DNA of 64,000 nt from Candidatus Latescibacterota bacterium (GTDB taxonomy: Bacteria > Latescibacterota > UBA2968 > UBA8231): contig JAJEGS010000011.1 of the NCBI GenBank assembly GCA_022819745.1, positions 1-64,000 of the forward strand, given 5' to 3'. The notes below the pieces were generated by a model, which was not told where the DNA came from, ran no database searches, and saw only the letters and a list, made by a program, of their open reading frames with translations. Of the stretch, positions 42,060 to 49,957 are shown piece after piece. Within the stretch, counting starts at the first letter, position 1; each line of letters opens with the position of its first letter. A program made the translations under genes and the position numbers.

Positions 42060-43088
42060 ATGAACAATCGATCTCTACTGATCGCCTGCTTGGCAACGCT
42101 GGGACTGGCCGTCGCTGGCTGGGGACAAGCCGACGGTACGGATGTTGACAATCCGGCCGATCCATCGTTGTCGGCGGGGATTGGGCAAGCGGTGACGAGC
42201 AGTGGTGAGGGAGCTTGGGTCGTCGGAGCCATACGCCGCCTGACTGACTACTCGGCCAGCTACAGTTCTCCCACTTGGTCTCCAGATGGTCGGTATATCG
42301 CCTTCGGGTTTGAGCGCGACGGCAGGGCTAAGATTTACGTGATAGGTTCGGATGGGAGCAACTTCCGTCGCCTGACAGACCACCCGGCTTGGGCCGCGCT
42401 TCCCACTTGGTCTCCGGATGGCCAGCACATCGCCTTCGTGTCCGAGCGCGGCGTCAGCGATATTTATGTGACAGGTTCGGATGGGAGCGACCGCCGCAAC
42501 CTGACCAATGACTCGCATTGGGACTGGGCTCCGTCTTGGTCTCCAGACGGCCAACACATCGCCTACGTGTCCCGGCGCGGTAGCTACGGCAAGGCTGAGA
42601 TTTACGCGATAGGTTCGGATGGGAGCAACTCCCGCCGCCTGACCGATCTCCCAGGTGGGGTCGAGTCTCCGTCTTGGTCTCCCGATGGTCGGCACATCGC
42701 CTTCGTGTTCGAGCGCGGTGCCAGCGATATTTACGTGATGGGTTCGGATGGGAGCAATCCCCGCCGCCTGACCGACCACCCGGCCGACGATAGGGCTCCG
42801 TCTTGGTCTCCAGACGGCCAGTACATCGCCTTCGAGTCCAACCGCGATGGCGACTGGGGGATTTACGTGATGGGATTGGATGGGAGCAACGCCCACCGCC
42901 TGACAGACCAATCGGCCGACTACACGTCTCCGTCTTGGTCTCCGGATGGTCGGCACATCGCCTTCAAGTCCAACCGCGACGGCGACTGGGGGATTTACGT
43001 GATGGACATCGCGTCTTATACCGGCGGGGAGCCGACGGCTGTGGACGAGACCTCGTGGGGACGGATCAAAGCGCTGCTTTCTCATTAA
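42060..43088 (+). CDS. Secreted PD40 (TolB-like) beta-propeller protein 3
   Basis: A 342-residue protein with the same signal peptide (LLIACLATLGLAVAGWGQ) and tail (TSWGRIKALLSH) as the previous two, but a much more regular centre. Six blades of about 43 residues each read (P/S)xWSPDGxxIAF ... IYVxGSDGSNxRRLTD, forming one six-bladed propeller like the TolB C-terminal domain. Blade DNA is so similar that recent internal duplication is likely. It has its own sigma-54 promoter and enhancer set, and AAAGGAG before the ATG. Likely a periplasmic or surface-binding protein; no catalytic residues are visible. Confidence 0.85.
   Translation: MNNRSLLIACLATLGLAVAGWGQADGTDVDNPADPSLSAGIGQAVTSSGEGAWVVGAIRRLTDYSASYSSPTWSPDGRYIAFGFERDGRAKIYVIGSDGSNFRRLTDHPAWAALPTWSPDGQHIAFVSERGVSDIYVTGSDGSDRRNLTNDSHWDWAPSWSPDGQHIAYVSRRGSYGKAEIYAIGSDGSNSRRLTDLPGGVESPSWSPDGRHIAFVFERGASDIYVMGSDGSNPRRLTDHPADDRAPSWSPDGQYIAFESNRDGDWGIYVMGLDGSNAHRLTDQSADYTSPSWSPDGRHIAFKSNRDGDWGIYVMDIASYTGGEPTAVDETSWGRIKALLSH
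42270..43010 (+). repeat. Intragenic tandem repeats (propeller blades)
   Basis: Six imperfect direct repeats of about 126-138 bp, each with a TCTTGGTCTCC-like core and GG(A/T)TGGGAGCAA-like segment, encoding successive blades. High DNA identity between units suggests expansion or gene conversion. Confidence 0.75.
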
Positions 43089-43100
43089 TCGCGCCTCGTG

Positions 43101-43135
43101 CGTAAGGGCGGTGCGGAGCGCAAGCCGCCCCTACG
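43101..43135. repeat. Dispersed palindromic repeat (GGGGCGG type), copy 2
   Basis: CGTAAGGGCGG / CCGCCCCTACG arms with the same TGCGGAGCGCAAG core as the copy at 41731, shorter by a few bases and with one arm mismatch. Both copies start 12-13 bp after the stop of a PD40 gene, so they may have been copied along with the gene. Confidence 0.8.
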
Positions 43136-43160
43136 TGCTCTTAACTTCAGGAGGTAAACT

Positions 43161-44801
43161 ATGCACCGCTTTATCGTAGCTATTTTGCTGTTGGCGGCTC
43201 CACACGGGGCTTTTGCCTCGCCCGGCGCGTTGTTTGCAGAACCCGACTTTTTCACTCTTGGCCCGGGCATCGGCACGGGATTCCCTGATGATACCGGCGT
43301 TTTGGGCGATGTAGATGGCGATGGGGATTTGGATCTCGTGGTGGGTTGGACTCGTTGGTCGCCACACGTATATGCAGACGACGGAGCCTCGGGAGAGCAC
43401 TTTCCACACTGGGGCTGGACCGTGGCGTCTAACGACGGCTTGGGTGGCTTGGTCCCTACCCACGACGTCATGCACGGAAGAGAAGAAGCAGGAGCAAGAA
43501 GCGCGCCCGGCATTAGTATCTGGGGGGATGACTTCGACGGGGATGGACTCTTGGATCTAGCCTTTGCGGAAGGATTGAACCTTGAACTGTGGCACAACCG
43601 GGGCGAGGATGGCTTTGTAACCATCCTGCAACTGCCCAACACTGGTTTTGTTGGCCTCGCCGATGGTGAAGGCGACGGCGATTTGGATCTGTTGGTCACG
43701 GAGTATGAGGAGTATGAGGACGAGGCAGACCACACCCACGACGGGACATCCCAAGCGACCCTGTGGTTCAACGACGGCGACGCGGAGTTTGTCCGCAGCG
43801 ACCAGTTCACTCTCGACAGCGAGGCGGGGCTCTGGCCTATGCTTTGGCCCGCCGAGCAATCGTTGGGAGCGGAAGGGATTGTGCGCCTGTTATGGACCCG
43901 ATCGTGCTATCGGCAGCTCCAAGAGGCTGGGCCGACTAGGGTTTGGCTGACCCAGCCGTGGGCGGCCAGCGCGGAGCCGCCGCTTTCTTTTGAGTCCATG
44001 GTCAACCCCTGTGGATATACCCCTCTGCAGGTCGGTCGCGATGGACAGGTGGATTTAGTTGGCATCGTCGAAGTAACCGTTTCCTCCCACATATACACCA
44101 ACCACGGCTTGGCCCTGTGGCGTCTGGACGCCTCGGGCGCGGTGACAAGCCACACCCTGCTCGGCTCGCAGGTACACGTGCGAGGTCGCCCCCTCGTCAG
44201 CGACCTCAACGGCGATGGTCTGATGGACGTGGCCTTAGTTGATGGCAACTTGGAGACTGGTCCGGCCTTGGTCGTCTTGATCGGCCAGAGCGATGGCGTG
44301 CCCGTGCTCGAAGGTCGCTATCGGCTGCCGGGTACGGGGGAGCACGGGCATGGGCGCAACGAGGTGCTTGCCGGCGACCTCAACGGCGATGGGGCCGCCG
44401 ATCTGGTCGTGTTGGGTCGTAATGAGGAAGGCGACTCTTTCGATGTTCTTGGTGGGGCTTTCGTCTTTATCAACCAGGGCAGTCCGCCCACAGCCGTAGC
44501 CGTTGAGGCGGTCACGCCGTCGGCCTTTGTCTTGGGTGCGAACTATCCCAATCCGTTTAATCCGGCTACGATCATCCCCCTGTCGGTGCCCGACGGTGCC
44601 GAGAGTGTGGACGTAGGCATCTACAACCTCTTGGGACAGCTTGTGCGCCAGGTGTGGTCGGGTCCGTTGGCGGCGGGTGAACACCGGCTGACTTGGGATG
44701 GCCGCGACGAGCAGGGCCAACTCGTCGCTTCTGGAGCCTATTTGTATCAGGTACGCGTGGGCGAGCAGCTACGCACTCGCAAGATGGTCAAACTCGAATA
44801 G
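43161..44801 (+). CDS. Secreted FG-GAP/VCBS repeat protein with type-IX-like C-terminal domain
   Basis: A 546-residue exported protein. A signal peptide (FIVAILLLAAPHGAFA) is followed by at least five calcium-loop repeats of form D-x-(D/N)-G-D-G-x-x-D: DVDGDGDLDLVVG, DFDGDGLLDLAFA, DGEGDGDLDLLVT, DLNGDGLMDVALV and DLNGDGAADLVVLG. These build a beta-propeller of the integrin-alpha/VCBS kind. The last 90 residues (NYPNPFNPATIIPL ... SGAYLYQVRVG ... KMVKLE) are a FlgD-Ig-like sorting domain typical of FCB surface proteins. Strong ribosome binding site AGGAGG. A surface adhesin or binding protein is likely. It may belong to the same response as the PD40 genes, though no sigma-54 site lies directly upstream. 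Confidence 0.88.
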   Translation: MHRFIVAILLLAAPHGAFASPGALFAEPDFFTLGPGIGTGFPDDTGVLGDVDGDGDLDLVVGWTRWSPHVYADDGASGEHFPHWGWTVASNDGLGGLVPTHDVMHGREEAGARSAPGISIWGDDFDGDGLLDLAFAEGLNLELWHNRGEDGFVTILQLPNTGFVGLADGEGDGDLDLLVTEYEEYEDEADHTHDGTSQATLWFNDGDAEFVRSDQFTLDSEAGLWPMLWPAEQSLGAEGIVRLLWTRSCYRQLQEAGPTRVWLTQPWAASAEPPLSFESMVNPCGYTPLQVGRDGQVDLVGIVEVTVSSHIYTNHGLALWRLDASGAVTSHTLLGSQVHVRGRPLVSDLNGDGLMDVALVDGNLETGPALVVLIGQSDGVPVLEGRYRLPGTGEHGHGRNEVLAGDLNGDGAADLVVLGRNEEGDSFDVLGGAFVFINQGSPPTAVAVEAVTPSAFVLGANYPNPFNPATIIPLSVPDGAESVDVGIYNLLGQLVRQVWSGPLAAGEHRLTWDGRDEQGQLVASGAYLYQVRVGEQLRTRKMVKLE

Positions 44802-44846
44802 ACGATCCGACCGTCGGTAACACTAGCGCGATTAGGATTCTACGTC

Positions 44847-45014
44847 GTGATTCCCGCCCTACTCGACCGCATTGTCGAACTAGCCTTCGACCCCCGAGTC
44901 GCCTCCTTCTTCGGCGTCTGCTTGGGACTGTATATCCTGCGGGACGTAAGTCGTATATGTTTGCGGCTGCTGGAGGCTTTTTGGCGGAGACGGAGGAAGA
45001 GGGGCGATGCGTGA
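44847..45014 (+). CDS. Small membrane protein (55 residues)
   Basis: A GTG-started frame encodes 55 residues: an N-terminal amphipathic part, a hydrophobic segment VASFFGVCLGLYILRDV (about 18-34), then a basic tail FWRRRRKRGDA. This is the usual design of a single-span inner-membrane microprotein with a positive-inside tail. The ribosome binding site (AGGA, about 10 nt away) is weak, and no relative is recognised, so the call rests on composition. Confidence 0.45.
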   Translation: MIPALLDRIVELAFDPRVASFFGVCLGLYILRDVSRICLRLLEAFWRRRRKRGDA

Positions 45015-45063
45015 TGAGTGGTTAGTGGATCGCTTCTAATCATGTCCACTAACCACTTATCAC
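45011..45063. repeat. Long inverted repeat between convergent genes
   Basis: Arms GTGATGAGTGGTTAGTGGA (45011-45029) and TCCACTAACCACTTATCAC (45045-45063), 19 bp with one mismatch and a 15-nt loop. It ends exactly at the stop of the epimerase gene and could act as a bidirectional terminator. Confidence 0.7.
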
Positions 45064-45786
45064 TTAAACGAAATGCTCGGAGTTGTCTTGGGGGGCGTAA
45101 CCTAGCTCGCGGCGGGCGTTTTGGAGGTCCCAGTAGGCGCGGGTGTTGCCCGAGATGCCGTAGTAGATTCCGAAGCGCACGTCGGCCTCAATGGAGCACT
45201 GCACGAGCTGGACGCAGTCGCGGTGGCTCAGCCAGGTGGAGAGAATCCGGTCGCTTTTGCGCTCGACGACCGCGGAATCCGGCTGGAACGAGCCGATGCG
45301 CAGGCATACGACCTCCAAACCGTAGCGATCCACATAGTAGCGTCCCAGACTTTCGCCAAATGCCTTGCTGGCCCCGTACAGGCTGTCGGGCCGCACGGGC
45401 ATCTCCGGCGTGGTGTACATCCCCTCTTCCTCGTAAAGGCCGGTCACGTGGTTGGTGCTGGCGAAGACGACCCGCTTGACGCCCGAGTTTCTGCAGGCCT
45501 CATAGGTGCAGTACACGCCTTGGATGTTTTTTTCGAGGACCGACTCCCAGGTGGCGCTAACCGCTGGATCGCCGGCGAGGTGAACTACCGCATCGACGCC
45601 AGCGACCGCTTCGGTCATAGCGGTCAGGTCGGCAACGCTGCCTCGGACGACCTCCTCGCCTGCGGCGGCTTCCCGCACTGTGCGGTGATACATCAGCCGC
45701 AAGTCGTAGCTCTCCCGCAGCCCTTGGCGCATCACTTCGCCGATGCGTCCGGCCGCACCCGTAATTAGCACTTTCTTGCGGTCCAT
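45064..45786 (-). CDS. NAD-dependent epimerase/dehydratase, uronate-dehydrogenase-like
   Basis: A 240-residue extended short-chain dehydrogenase. The NAD-binding motif is VLITGAAGRIG near the N-terminus, with ASTNHVTG (Ser) and the catalytic YGASK (Tyr, Lys) in the middle. The C-terminal part CVQLVQCSIEA ... FGIYYGISGN is typical of uronate dehydrogenases, which oxidise glucuronate or galacturonate to the aldarolactone. Start is the ATG at 45786, whose ribosome binding site GAGGAG lies inside the end of the preceding small gene (TGATG overlap). It is the last gene of a minus-strand catabolic operon. Confidence 0.85.
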   Translation of the reverse strand: MDRKKVLITGAAGRIGEVMRQGLRESYDLRLMYHRTVREAAAGEEVVRGSVADLTAMTEAVAGVDAVVHLAGDPAVSATWESVLEKNIQGVYCTYEACRNSGVKRVVFASTNHVTGLYEEEGMYTTPEMPVRPDSLYGASKAFGESLGRYYVDRYGLEVVCLRIGSFQPDSAVVERKSDRILSTWLSHRDCVQLVQCSIEADVRFGIYYGISGNTRAYWDLQNARRELGYAPQDNSEHFV

Positions 45787-45905
45787 CACTCCTCAGACAG
45801 CCGGTTAATAAGCCACCATGTCAGGATGACTAGGAGGAGGCCTACCGCCAGCCCAAGGCCCCAAAAGAGGCAGGCTTGCGAGGAAAGATTTTTGCAGAGC
45901 TTCAT
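45786..45905 (-). CDS. Small single-span membrane protein (39 residues)
   Basis: A 39-codon gene coding MKLCKNLSSQACLFWGLGLA followed by a hydrophobic stretch through VGLLLVILTWWLI and a short polar end NRLSEE. It has a GAGGGGG ribosome binding site. It begins 12 bp after the ThuA-like gene, and its TGA overlaps the ATG of the epimerase gene by one base. Such tight packing in an operon argues strongly that it is translated. It could be a small subunit or anchor for a sugar uptake or dehydrogenase system; no family is recognised. Confidence 0.65.
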   Translation of the reverse strand: MKLCKNLSSQACLFWGLGLAVGLLLVILTWWLINRLSEE

Positions 45906-45917
45906 AGCGCAACCCCC

Positions 45918-46568
45918 TCAGCGGCTGGCCCAGATCATGCCGCGCCGCTGGATCTCGCGCGCTTCGGGCACGTCAAAATCGAGCGCCACGTGGCCCAGCG
46001 ACGAGTAGAACACCCGACCCGCTCCCCACGCGCGCTTCCACACCACCGGCATGACCGTCCCGTTGACCCAAGGCGCACTCTGGCGGCCCTCTAGGGTTGT
46101 CGTGGCGAGCACTTGGTTGCCTGGGTCGGTGTGCATGTAGTACTGCTCGGAGTGCATCTGGAAGTCGTCAAGACCGGCGACGATGGGGTCGTCTGGGGTT
46201 GCGATGTTGACCGTGTAGTCGATGATGCCGTCGGGGTGGGCGACGAACTGGCCGCCGACCATGAACTGATAGGTAGTATTGTTGCGGAACGAATCGGCCA
46301 TGCAGCCGTGCCAGCCCGCCACGCCGACACCGCTATCAACGGCCGCGAGTAGCCCTTGTTCCTGCTCTCCTTCGATCTGGCCCATCGTCCACGCCGGTAC
46401 CACCAGATCCTGCTCGGCCATGAGGTCGCGGTCTTTGTACGTGTCGAGGGTGTCCGAAATGGTTACTGCGAACCCTTCTTCCTCTAAGATGGGTGCGAAA
46501 ATATCGACGCACTGCTTGGGCTCGTGCCCCTCCCAGCCGCCCCAAACCATGATTGCCTTCTTTGCCAT
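45918..46568 (-). CDS. ThuA-like (trehalose-utilisation family) protein
   Basis: A 216-residue class-I-glutamine-amidotransferase-like protein of the ThuA family. Family blocks include [14 protein letters not shown] at the N-terminus, [13 protein letters not shown] around residues 80-95 (the nucleophile-elbow region), [11 protein letters not shown], and [19 protein letters not shown] at the C-terminus. ThuA relatives appear in disaccharide catabolism with oxidoreductases and isomerases, which fits this operon, but the reaction is unsettled. Strong ribosome binding site AGGAG. It is preceded by an isomerase-like gene 15 bp away. Confidence 0.85.
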   Translation of the reverse strand: MAKKAIMVWGGWEGHEPKQCVDIFAPILEEEGFAVTISDTLDTYKDRDLMAEQDLVVPAWTMGQIEGEQEQGLLAAVDSGVGVAGWHGCMADSFRNNTTYQFMVGGQFVAHPDGIIDYTVNIATPDDPIVAGLDDFQMHSEQYYMHTDPGNQVLATTTLEGRQSAPWVNGTVMPVVWKRAWGAGRVFYSSLGHVALDFDVPEAREIQRRGMIWASR

Positions 46569-46583
46569 GACGCTCCTTTTGCG

Positions 46584-47339
46584 TTATCTGGCGCCGCGCG
46601 CCAGTTCGTTGCCAACGAGGTATTGATAGCTTTTTTCTACGGCTTCCATCATGTCGGTTGCACAGCGGTCCAACTCGACGATCAGCCAGTCGCAGGTGCC
46701 GTGACTGGCTTCGATAATGGACGGGACGTCCATAGCCCCTTCGCCGACGGCGAGCATGTCCTGCGCGGGGTCGCACGGGCCGTCCTTGATGTGCAAAAGC
46801 GGCGCTCGCTCGCCCAACTCCTCGACGACCTGCACGGAGTCGCCGCCGCCGGTATTGACCCAGTAGGTATCGACTTGGAAGAAGATGGACTCGTCGAGCT
46901 CGTCGACTAGGTGTGCAAAACCCGGACGCCCTTCTACTTCTTGGAATTCCCACCAGTGGTTGTGGAGGCCCAGCTCCAACCCGTTCTCGACGGCAATATC
47001 GGCGGCTTGGTTCCAGCTCTCGCAAAGCGTCTTGAGTGCGTCGAGGCTTGCGAAGGCATCGCGCGGCGTGGAGGACACCACGCGGGTGGCCTCCAACTCG
47101 TAGGCCAGTTCGATGACTTGATTTTTTTGCTTGCCCAAGGGTAGCTGCGTATGCACGCTGCATACGTCTAACCCTAGATCGGCAAATAGGTCGCTGGCTT
47201 CATCTACTCCAATGCCGGGGAATCCGGCCGTTTCGACGCCCACGTACCCTATCTCGGCAATCCGGGTGACCACGGACTTGAAGTTTTGCGCGAGGGCGTC
47301 GCGGACCGTGTAGAGTTGAAGCGCTATGGGGGCAGCCAT
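46584..47339 (-). CDS. Sugar phosphate isomerase/epimerase-like TIM barrel
   Basis: A 251-residue xylose-isomerase-like barrel. It begins PIALQLYTVRDAL and shows the metal-binding strands GLELGLHNHWWEF (His/Glu side), IFFQVDTYWVNTGG (Asp), LLHIKDGP (His, Asp) and WLIVELDRC (Glu). It is the first gene of the operon with the ThuA-like gene, the small membrane protein and the uronate-dehydrogenase-like gene. This set is common in polyol and sugar-acid catabolism of uncultured bacteria, where such proteins isomerise or dehydrate 3-keto sugars; the substrate is unknown. Confidence 0.85.
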   Translation of the reverse strand: MAAPIALQLYTVRDALAQNFKSVVTRIAEIGYVGVETAGFPGIGVDEASDLFADLGLDVCSVHTQLPLGKQKNQVIELAYELEATRVVSSTPRDAFASLDALKTLCESWNQAADIAVENGLELGLHNHWWEFQEVEGRPGFAHLVDELDESIFFQVDTYWVNTGGGDSVQVVEELGERAPLLHIKDGPCDPAQDMLAVGEGAMDVPSIIEASHGTCDWLIVELDRCATDMMEAVEKSYQYLVGNELARGAR

Positions 47340-47518
47340 TTCTTCCTTCCTTGTGGGGTGAGAGATATAATAGGGATATGAAAGTTAAAGCGATAGCTAA
47401 GGCGGGCGTGCGAATGGTCAGGCGTCGATATTCGATAAGGGACTCGTGTGTAAAGTCAGATAATTAAATGAAAAAAATAAGTCGGTAGGCAAATTAATTT
47501 CTGATGTTGCGCAGATGA

Positions 47519-47546
47519 ATTAGGAATTACGGATTAGGAATTACGA
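47519..47546. repeat. Tandem 14-bp repeat
   Basis: ATTAGGAATTACGG followed directly by ATTAGGAATTACGA, inside the 289-bp gap between divergent genes. Nothing else is visible there apart from AT-rich promoter-like sequence near 47360-47500. Confidence 0.6.
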
Positions 47547-47628
47547 ATTGGGGGTTGGGAATTCTCAAAAACTTGCTGCGCCGCTCGCTCGCTCCTACAT
47601 TAGCCGCTCCAACTAAGGAGCAACGCCA

Positions 47629-48705
47629 ATGAGCACCCAAGACAAAGTGCGCCTCGGGTTTATCGGCGCTGGCTGGTGGGCCACCAGCAACCACATGCCC
47701 GTTTTGGCCGCCCGCGACGACGTCGAACTGACGGCCGTGTGCCGCTTGGGCCAAGCTGAGCTAGCGCAGGTGAAGGATCACTTCGGATTCGCGTTTGCCA
47801 CCGAGGACTACCGAGAATTATTGGCCGACTGCGAACTCGACGGAGTAGTAGTAGCCTCGCCGCACCCCCTGCACTACGAACACGCCCGCGCTGCCTTGGA
47901 AGCGGGTCTGCACGTGATGTGCGAAAAACCCCTGACCACCCGCGCTGCCCACGCGCGCGAATTGGTGCGCCTCGCCGCGGAGCGAGACCGCCACTTGCTC
48001 GTGCCCTACGGCTGGCACCACAAGCCCTTTATCCAGCGGGCCAAGGCGCTGATGGACGACCAAGCCATCGGCGAGGTCGAGTTCGCGCTCTGCCACATGG
48101 CCTCGCCGATCCGCGCCCTGCTGTCGGGGGAGGTGATAGAGGATGTGTCCGAAATTTCCGGGCAAGACAGCGCTACCCTCTTCGGCCCCACGCCCTCTAC
48201 GTGGGCCGACCCAGCCATTGCCGAGGGCGGCTACGCCCACGCGCAAATATCGCACTCCTCGGGGTTGCTATTCTGGCTGTCCGGGCTGCGCGCCGAGCGC
48301 GTCTTTGCCGCCATGAGCGCGCCCGGGTCCGAGGTTGAGCTGTACGACGCGCTAACGGTGCGCTTTACTTCGGGAGCCATTGGCACGGTCAGCGGCGCGG
48401 GCAATGTGCCGACAGACCAGACCTTTCAGGTCGATGTGCGCCTGTTCGGCTCGGAAGGCATGCTGCTCGTCGATTGCGAGCGCGCTCGCATGCACCTGCG
48501 CCGCCACGATGGCCAACACGTCGTCGAGGAGGTTGCCGAGGACGCAGGAGCCTACGAGTGCGATGGTCCGCCCAATAACTTTGCCGACTTGATCTTGGGC
48601 AAAACCGACGTCAATTGGACCCCAGGCGAAGCGGCCATGCGCGGGGTGGAGATGCTCGACGCAGCGTACCGCTCGGCCGCTTCGGGCCGTGAAGAGCAGG
48701 TGTAA
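47629..48705 (+). CDS. Gfo/Idh/MocA-family oxidoreductase
   Basis: A 358-residue NAD(P)-dependent sugar dehydrogenase. The N-terminal Rossmann motif is LGFIGAGWWATSNHMP, and the CEKPLTTRAAHA block near residue 100 holds the catalytic Lys. The C-terminal sheet domain follows with the ancillary region GGYAHAQISHSSGLLFW (His). Typical substrates are inositol, glucose or 1,5-anhydro sugars. It is divergent from the isomerase/ThuA operon and probably supplies 3-keto sugars to it. Good ribosome binding site AAGGAG. The AEC transporter follows 24 bp later. Confidence 0.88.
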   Translation: MSTQDKVRLGFIGAGWWATSNHMPVLAARDDVELTAVCRLGQAELAQVKDHFGFAFATEDYRELLADCELDGVVVASPHPLHYEHARAALEAGLHVMCEKPLTTRAAHARELVRLAAERDRHLLVPYGWHHKPFIQRAKALMDDQAIGEVEFALCHMASPIRALLSGEVIEDVSEISGQDSATLFGPTPSTWADPAIAEGGYAHAQISHSSGLLFWLSGLRAERVFAAMSAPGSEVELYDALTVRFTSGAIGTVSGAGNVPTDQTFQVDVRLFGSEGMLLVDCERARMHLRRHDGQHVVEEVAEDAGAYECDGPPNNFADLILGKTDVNWTPGEAAMRGVEMLDAAYRSAASGREEQV

Positions 48706-48729
48706 CATCGGCTCTGTCCGCTTGCGGTA

Positions 48730-49632
48730 ATGGCCTTTCTGCTCGACGTCATTGCCCCGATTTTCCTGCTCATCGGCTGCGGCTATCTGTTGGGGCGGCG
48801 GCGCTCTGTTGACCCCGCTCCCTTGGCCGATGTGGCCATATACATCTGCCTGCCCTTTTTGATGTTTGCGGCGCTGGTGCGCCACCCGGTTACTGGCGAG
48901 GCGGCTGCTCAGACCTTCGCTTGGCAGGTTGGAATGTACGTGGTGAGCATGCCCGTCATTGCGCTCGTCGCACGTCTCGCTGGCTGGGACAAACCCACTC
49001 GCAGCGCGGTTACTCTCTCCCTCCCTACGGTCAACATCGCCTCGTACGGCGTCCCCGTCGTGCTCTTCGCGTTTGGCGACGAGGCGCTAGCGATCGTCAT
49101 GTTGCTCTTTGTGTACGGCAATGTTACGGCCGCATCGCTCGGCACGTACATCGCCGCTGGCGGGCGGCAAAGTCCGCTGCAAGCGTTCAAGAGCATTTTC
49201 AAGCTGCCGTTGATTTACGCCGCGGTCCTGGCCTTGGCCGTCAATGCCCTCGCCGTACCGATCCCGGCCTCTGTCTTAGACGCGTCCGATCTGATCGGCA
49301 AGGCCGGCCCGATCCTCGCCATCATCCTCCTCGGGGTGCAAGTCTCGCACATCCCCCTCCGCGGCCGCAGCTCGGCCGCCCTGTACGGCGGCATTGGTGC
49401 CAAGGTTCTGCTGGGGCCGGCGATTGGTATCGGCCTGACGCTGCTGATCGGTGCGCAGGGCGCGGTGCGCGACGTGCTGCTGTTGTGCTCCTGCTTGCCT
49501 ACGGCCATCAATGCCCTCATCCTCACCGTGCGCTTTGACGCGCGCCCCGATCTGCTCGGCGGCATTCTCATTGGCTCGACTTTGTGGAGCCCGCTCGGGC
49601 TATCGATTCTGCTCTATTGGATCGGTCTCTAG
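48730..49632 (+). CDS. AEC (auxin efflux carrier) family transporter
   Basis: A 300-residue inner-membrane protein with about ten hydrophobic segments, starting LLDVIAPIFLLIGCGYLLGR. Family features are the conserved Asn-containing crossover region TVNIASYGVPVVLFAFG and the mirrored SCLPTAINALILTVRFDA in the second half. AEC carriers move organic acids or related anions. Next to a sugar oxidoreductase it may carry a product or substrate of sugar-acid catabolism. The start ATG lies 24 bp after the previous stop with a weak ribosome binding site (CGGTA). Confidence 0.85.
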   Translation: MAFLLDVIAPIFLLIGCGYLLGRRRSVDPAPLADVAIYICLPFLMFAALVRHPVTGEAAAQTFAWQVGMYVVSMPVIALVARLAGWDKPTRSAVTLSLPTVNIASYGVPVVLFAFGDEALAIVMLLFVYGNVTAASLGTYIAAGGRQSPLQAFKSIFKLPLIYAAVLALAVNALAVPIPASVLDASDLIGKAGPILAIILLGVQVSHIPLRGRSSAALYGGIGAKVLLGPAIGIGLTLLIGAQGAVRDVLLLCSCLPTAINALILTVRFDARPDLLGGILIGSTLWSPLGLSILLYWIGL

Positions 49633-49685
49633 CCCGAGCCTGATTTAGTCTCATTTCGCGTTTTCTAAATTTTTTTCGCAGCCCC

Positions 49686-49715
49686 TTGACACTGTTTTAC
49701 GCCCCCTCGTAACTA
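49686..49715 (+). promoter_or_regulatory. Possible sigma-70 promoter for the structured transcript
   Basis: TTGACA at 49686-49691 and TAACTA at 49710-49715 with an 18-bp spacer. The -10 is weak. Transcription would begin near 49722, just ahead of the stem-rich stretch. Confidence 0.4.
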
Positions 49716-49771
49716 TGAATTATAGGGCTAACGACAGACTCCACGACGCTTTTAAGAGCGCCCACAGGAGA

Positions 49772-49927
49772 ATGAAAATGATAGGTGTACATCGCTTCGA
49801 CATGCGCGGGACGCTGCGCATAGACGCCGGAGAAAATCTATATGGTGGGTGCACCTATCTAGCTGCCGACGTGCAGCTCGAAAACACCCTATTCGCGCCG
49901 AGAGGAAGGGGCTGTGTCCCCGACTGA
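49772..49927 (+). CDS. Possible 51-residue ORF inside the structured transcript
   Basis: ATGAAAATGATAGG is preceded by AGGAG at close spacing (about 2-4 nt to the first ATG). The frame reads MKMIGVHRFDMRGTLRIDAG and continues to VPD before a TGA. Protein-like but with no recognised family, and the dense base pairing through the region makes coding less likely. It and the RNA call exclude each other only partly, since a dual-function RNA is conceivable. Confidence 0.3.
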   Translation: MKMIGVHRFDMRGTLRIDAGENLYGGCTYLAADVQLENTLFAPRGRGCVPD

Positions 49928-49957
49928 AGCTCGTCTTTGCGAGAGCTAACACGTGGC

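Noticed and set aside
42270..43010. Regular repeats resembling a CRISPR array or satellite
   Set aside because: The repeat unit is about 129 bp, a multiple of three, in frame and encodes propeller blades; there are no short repeats with unique spacers.
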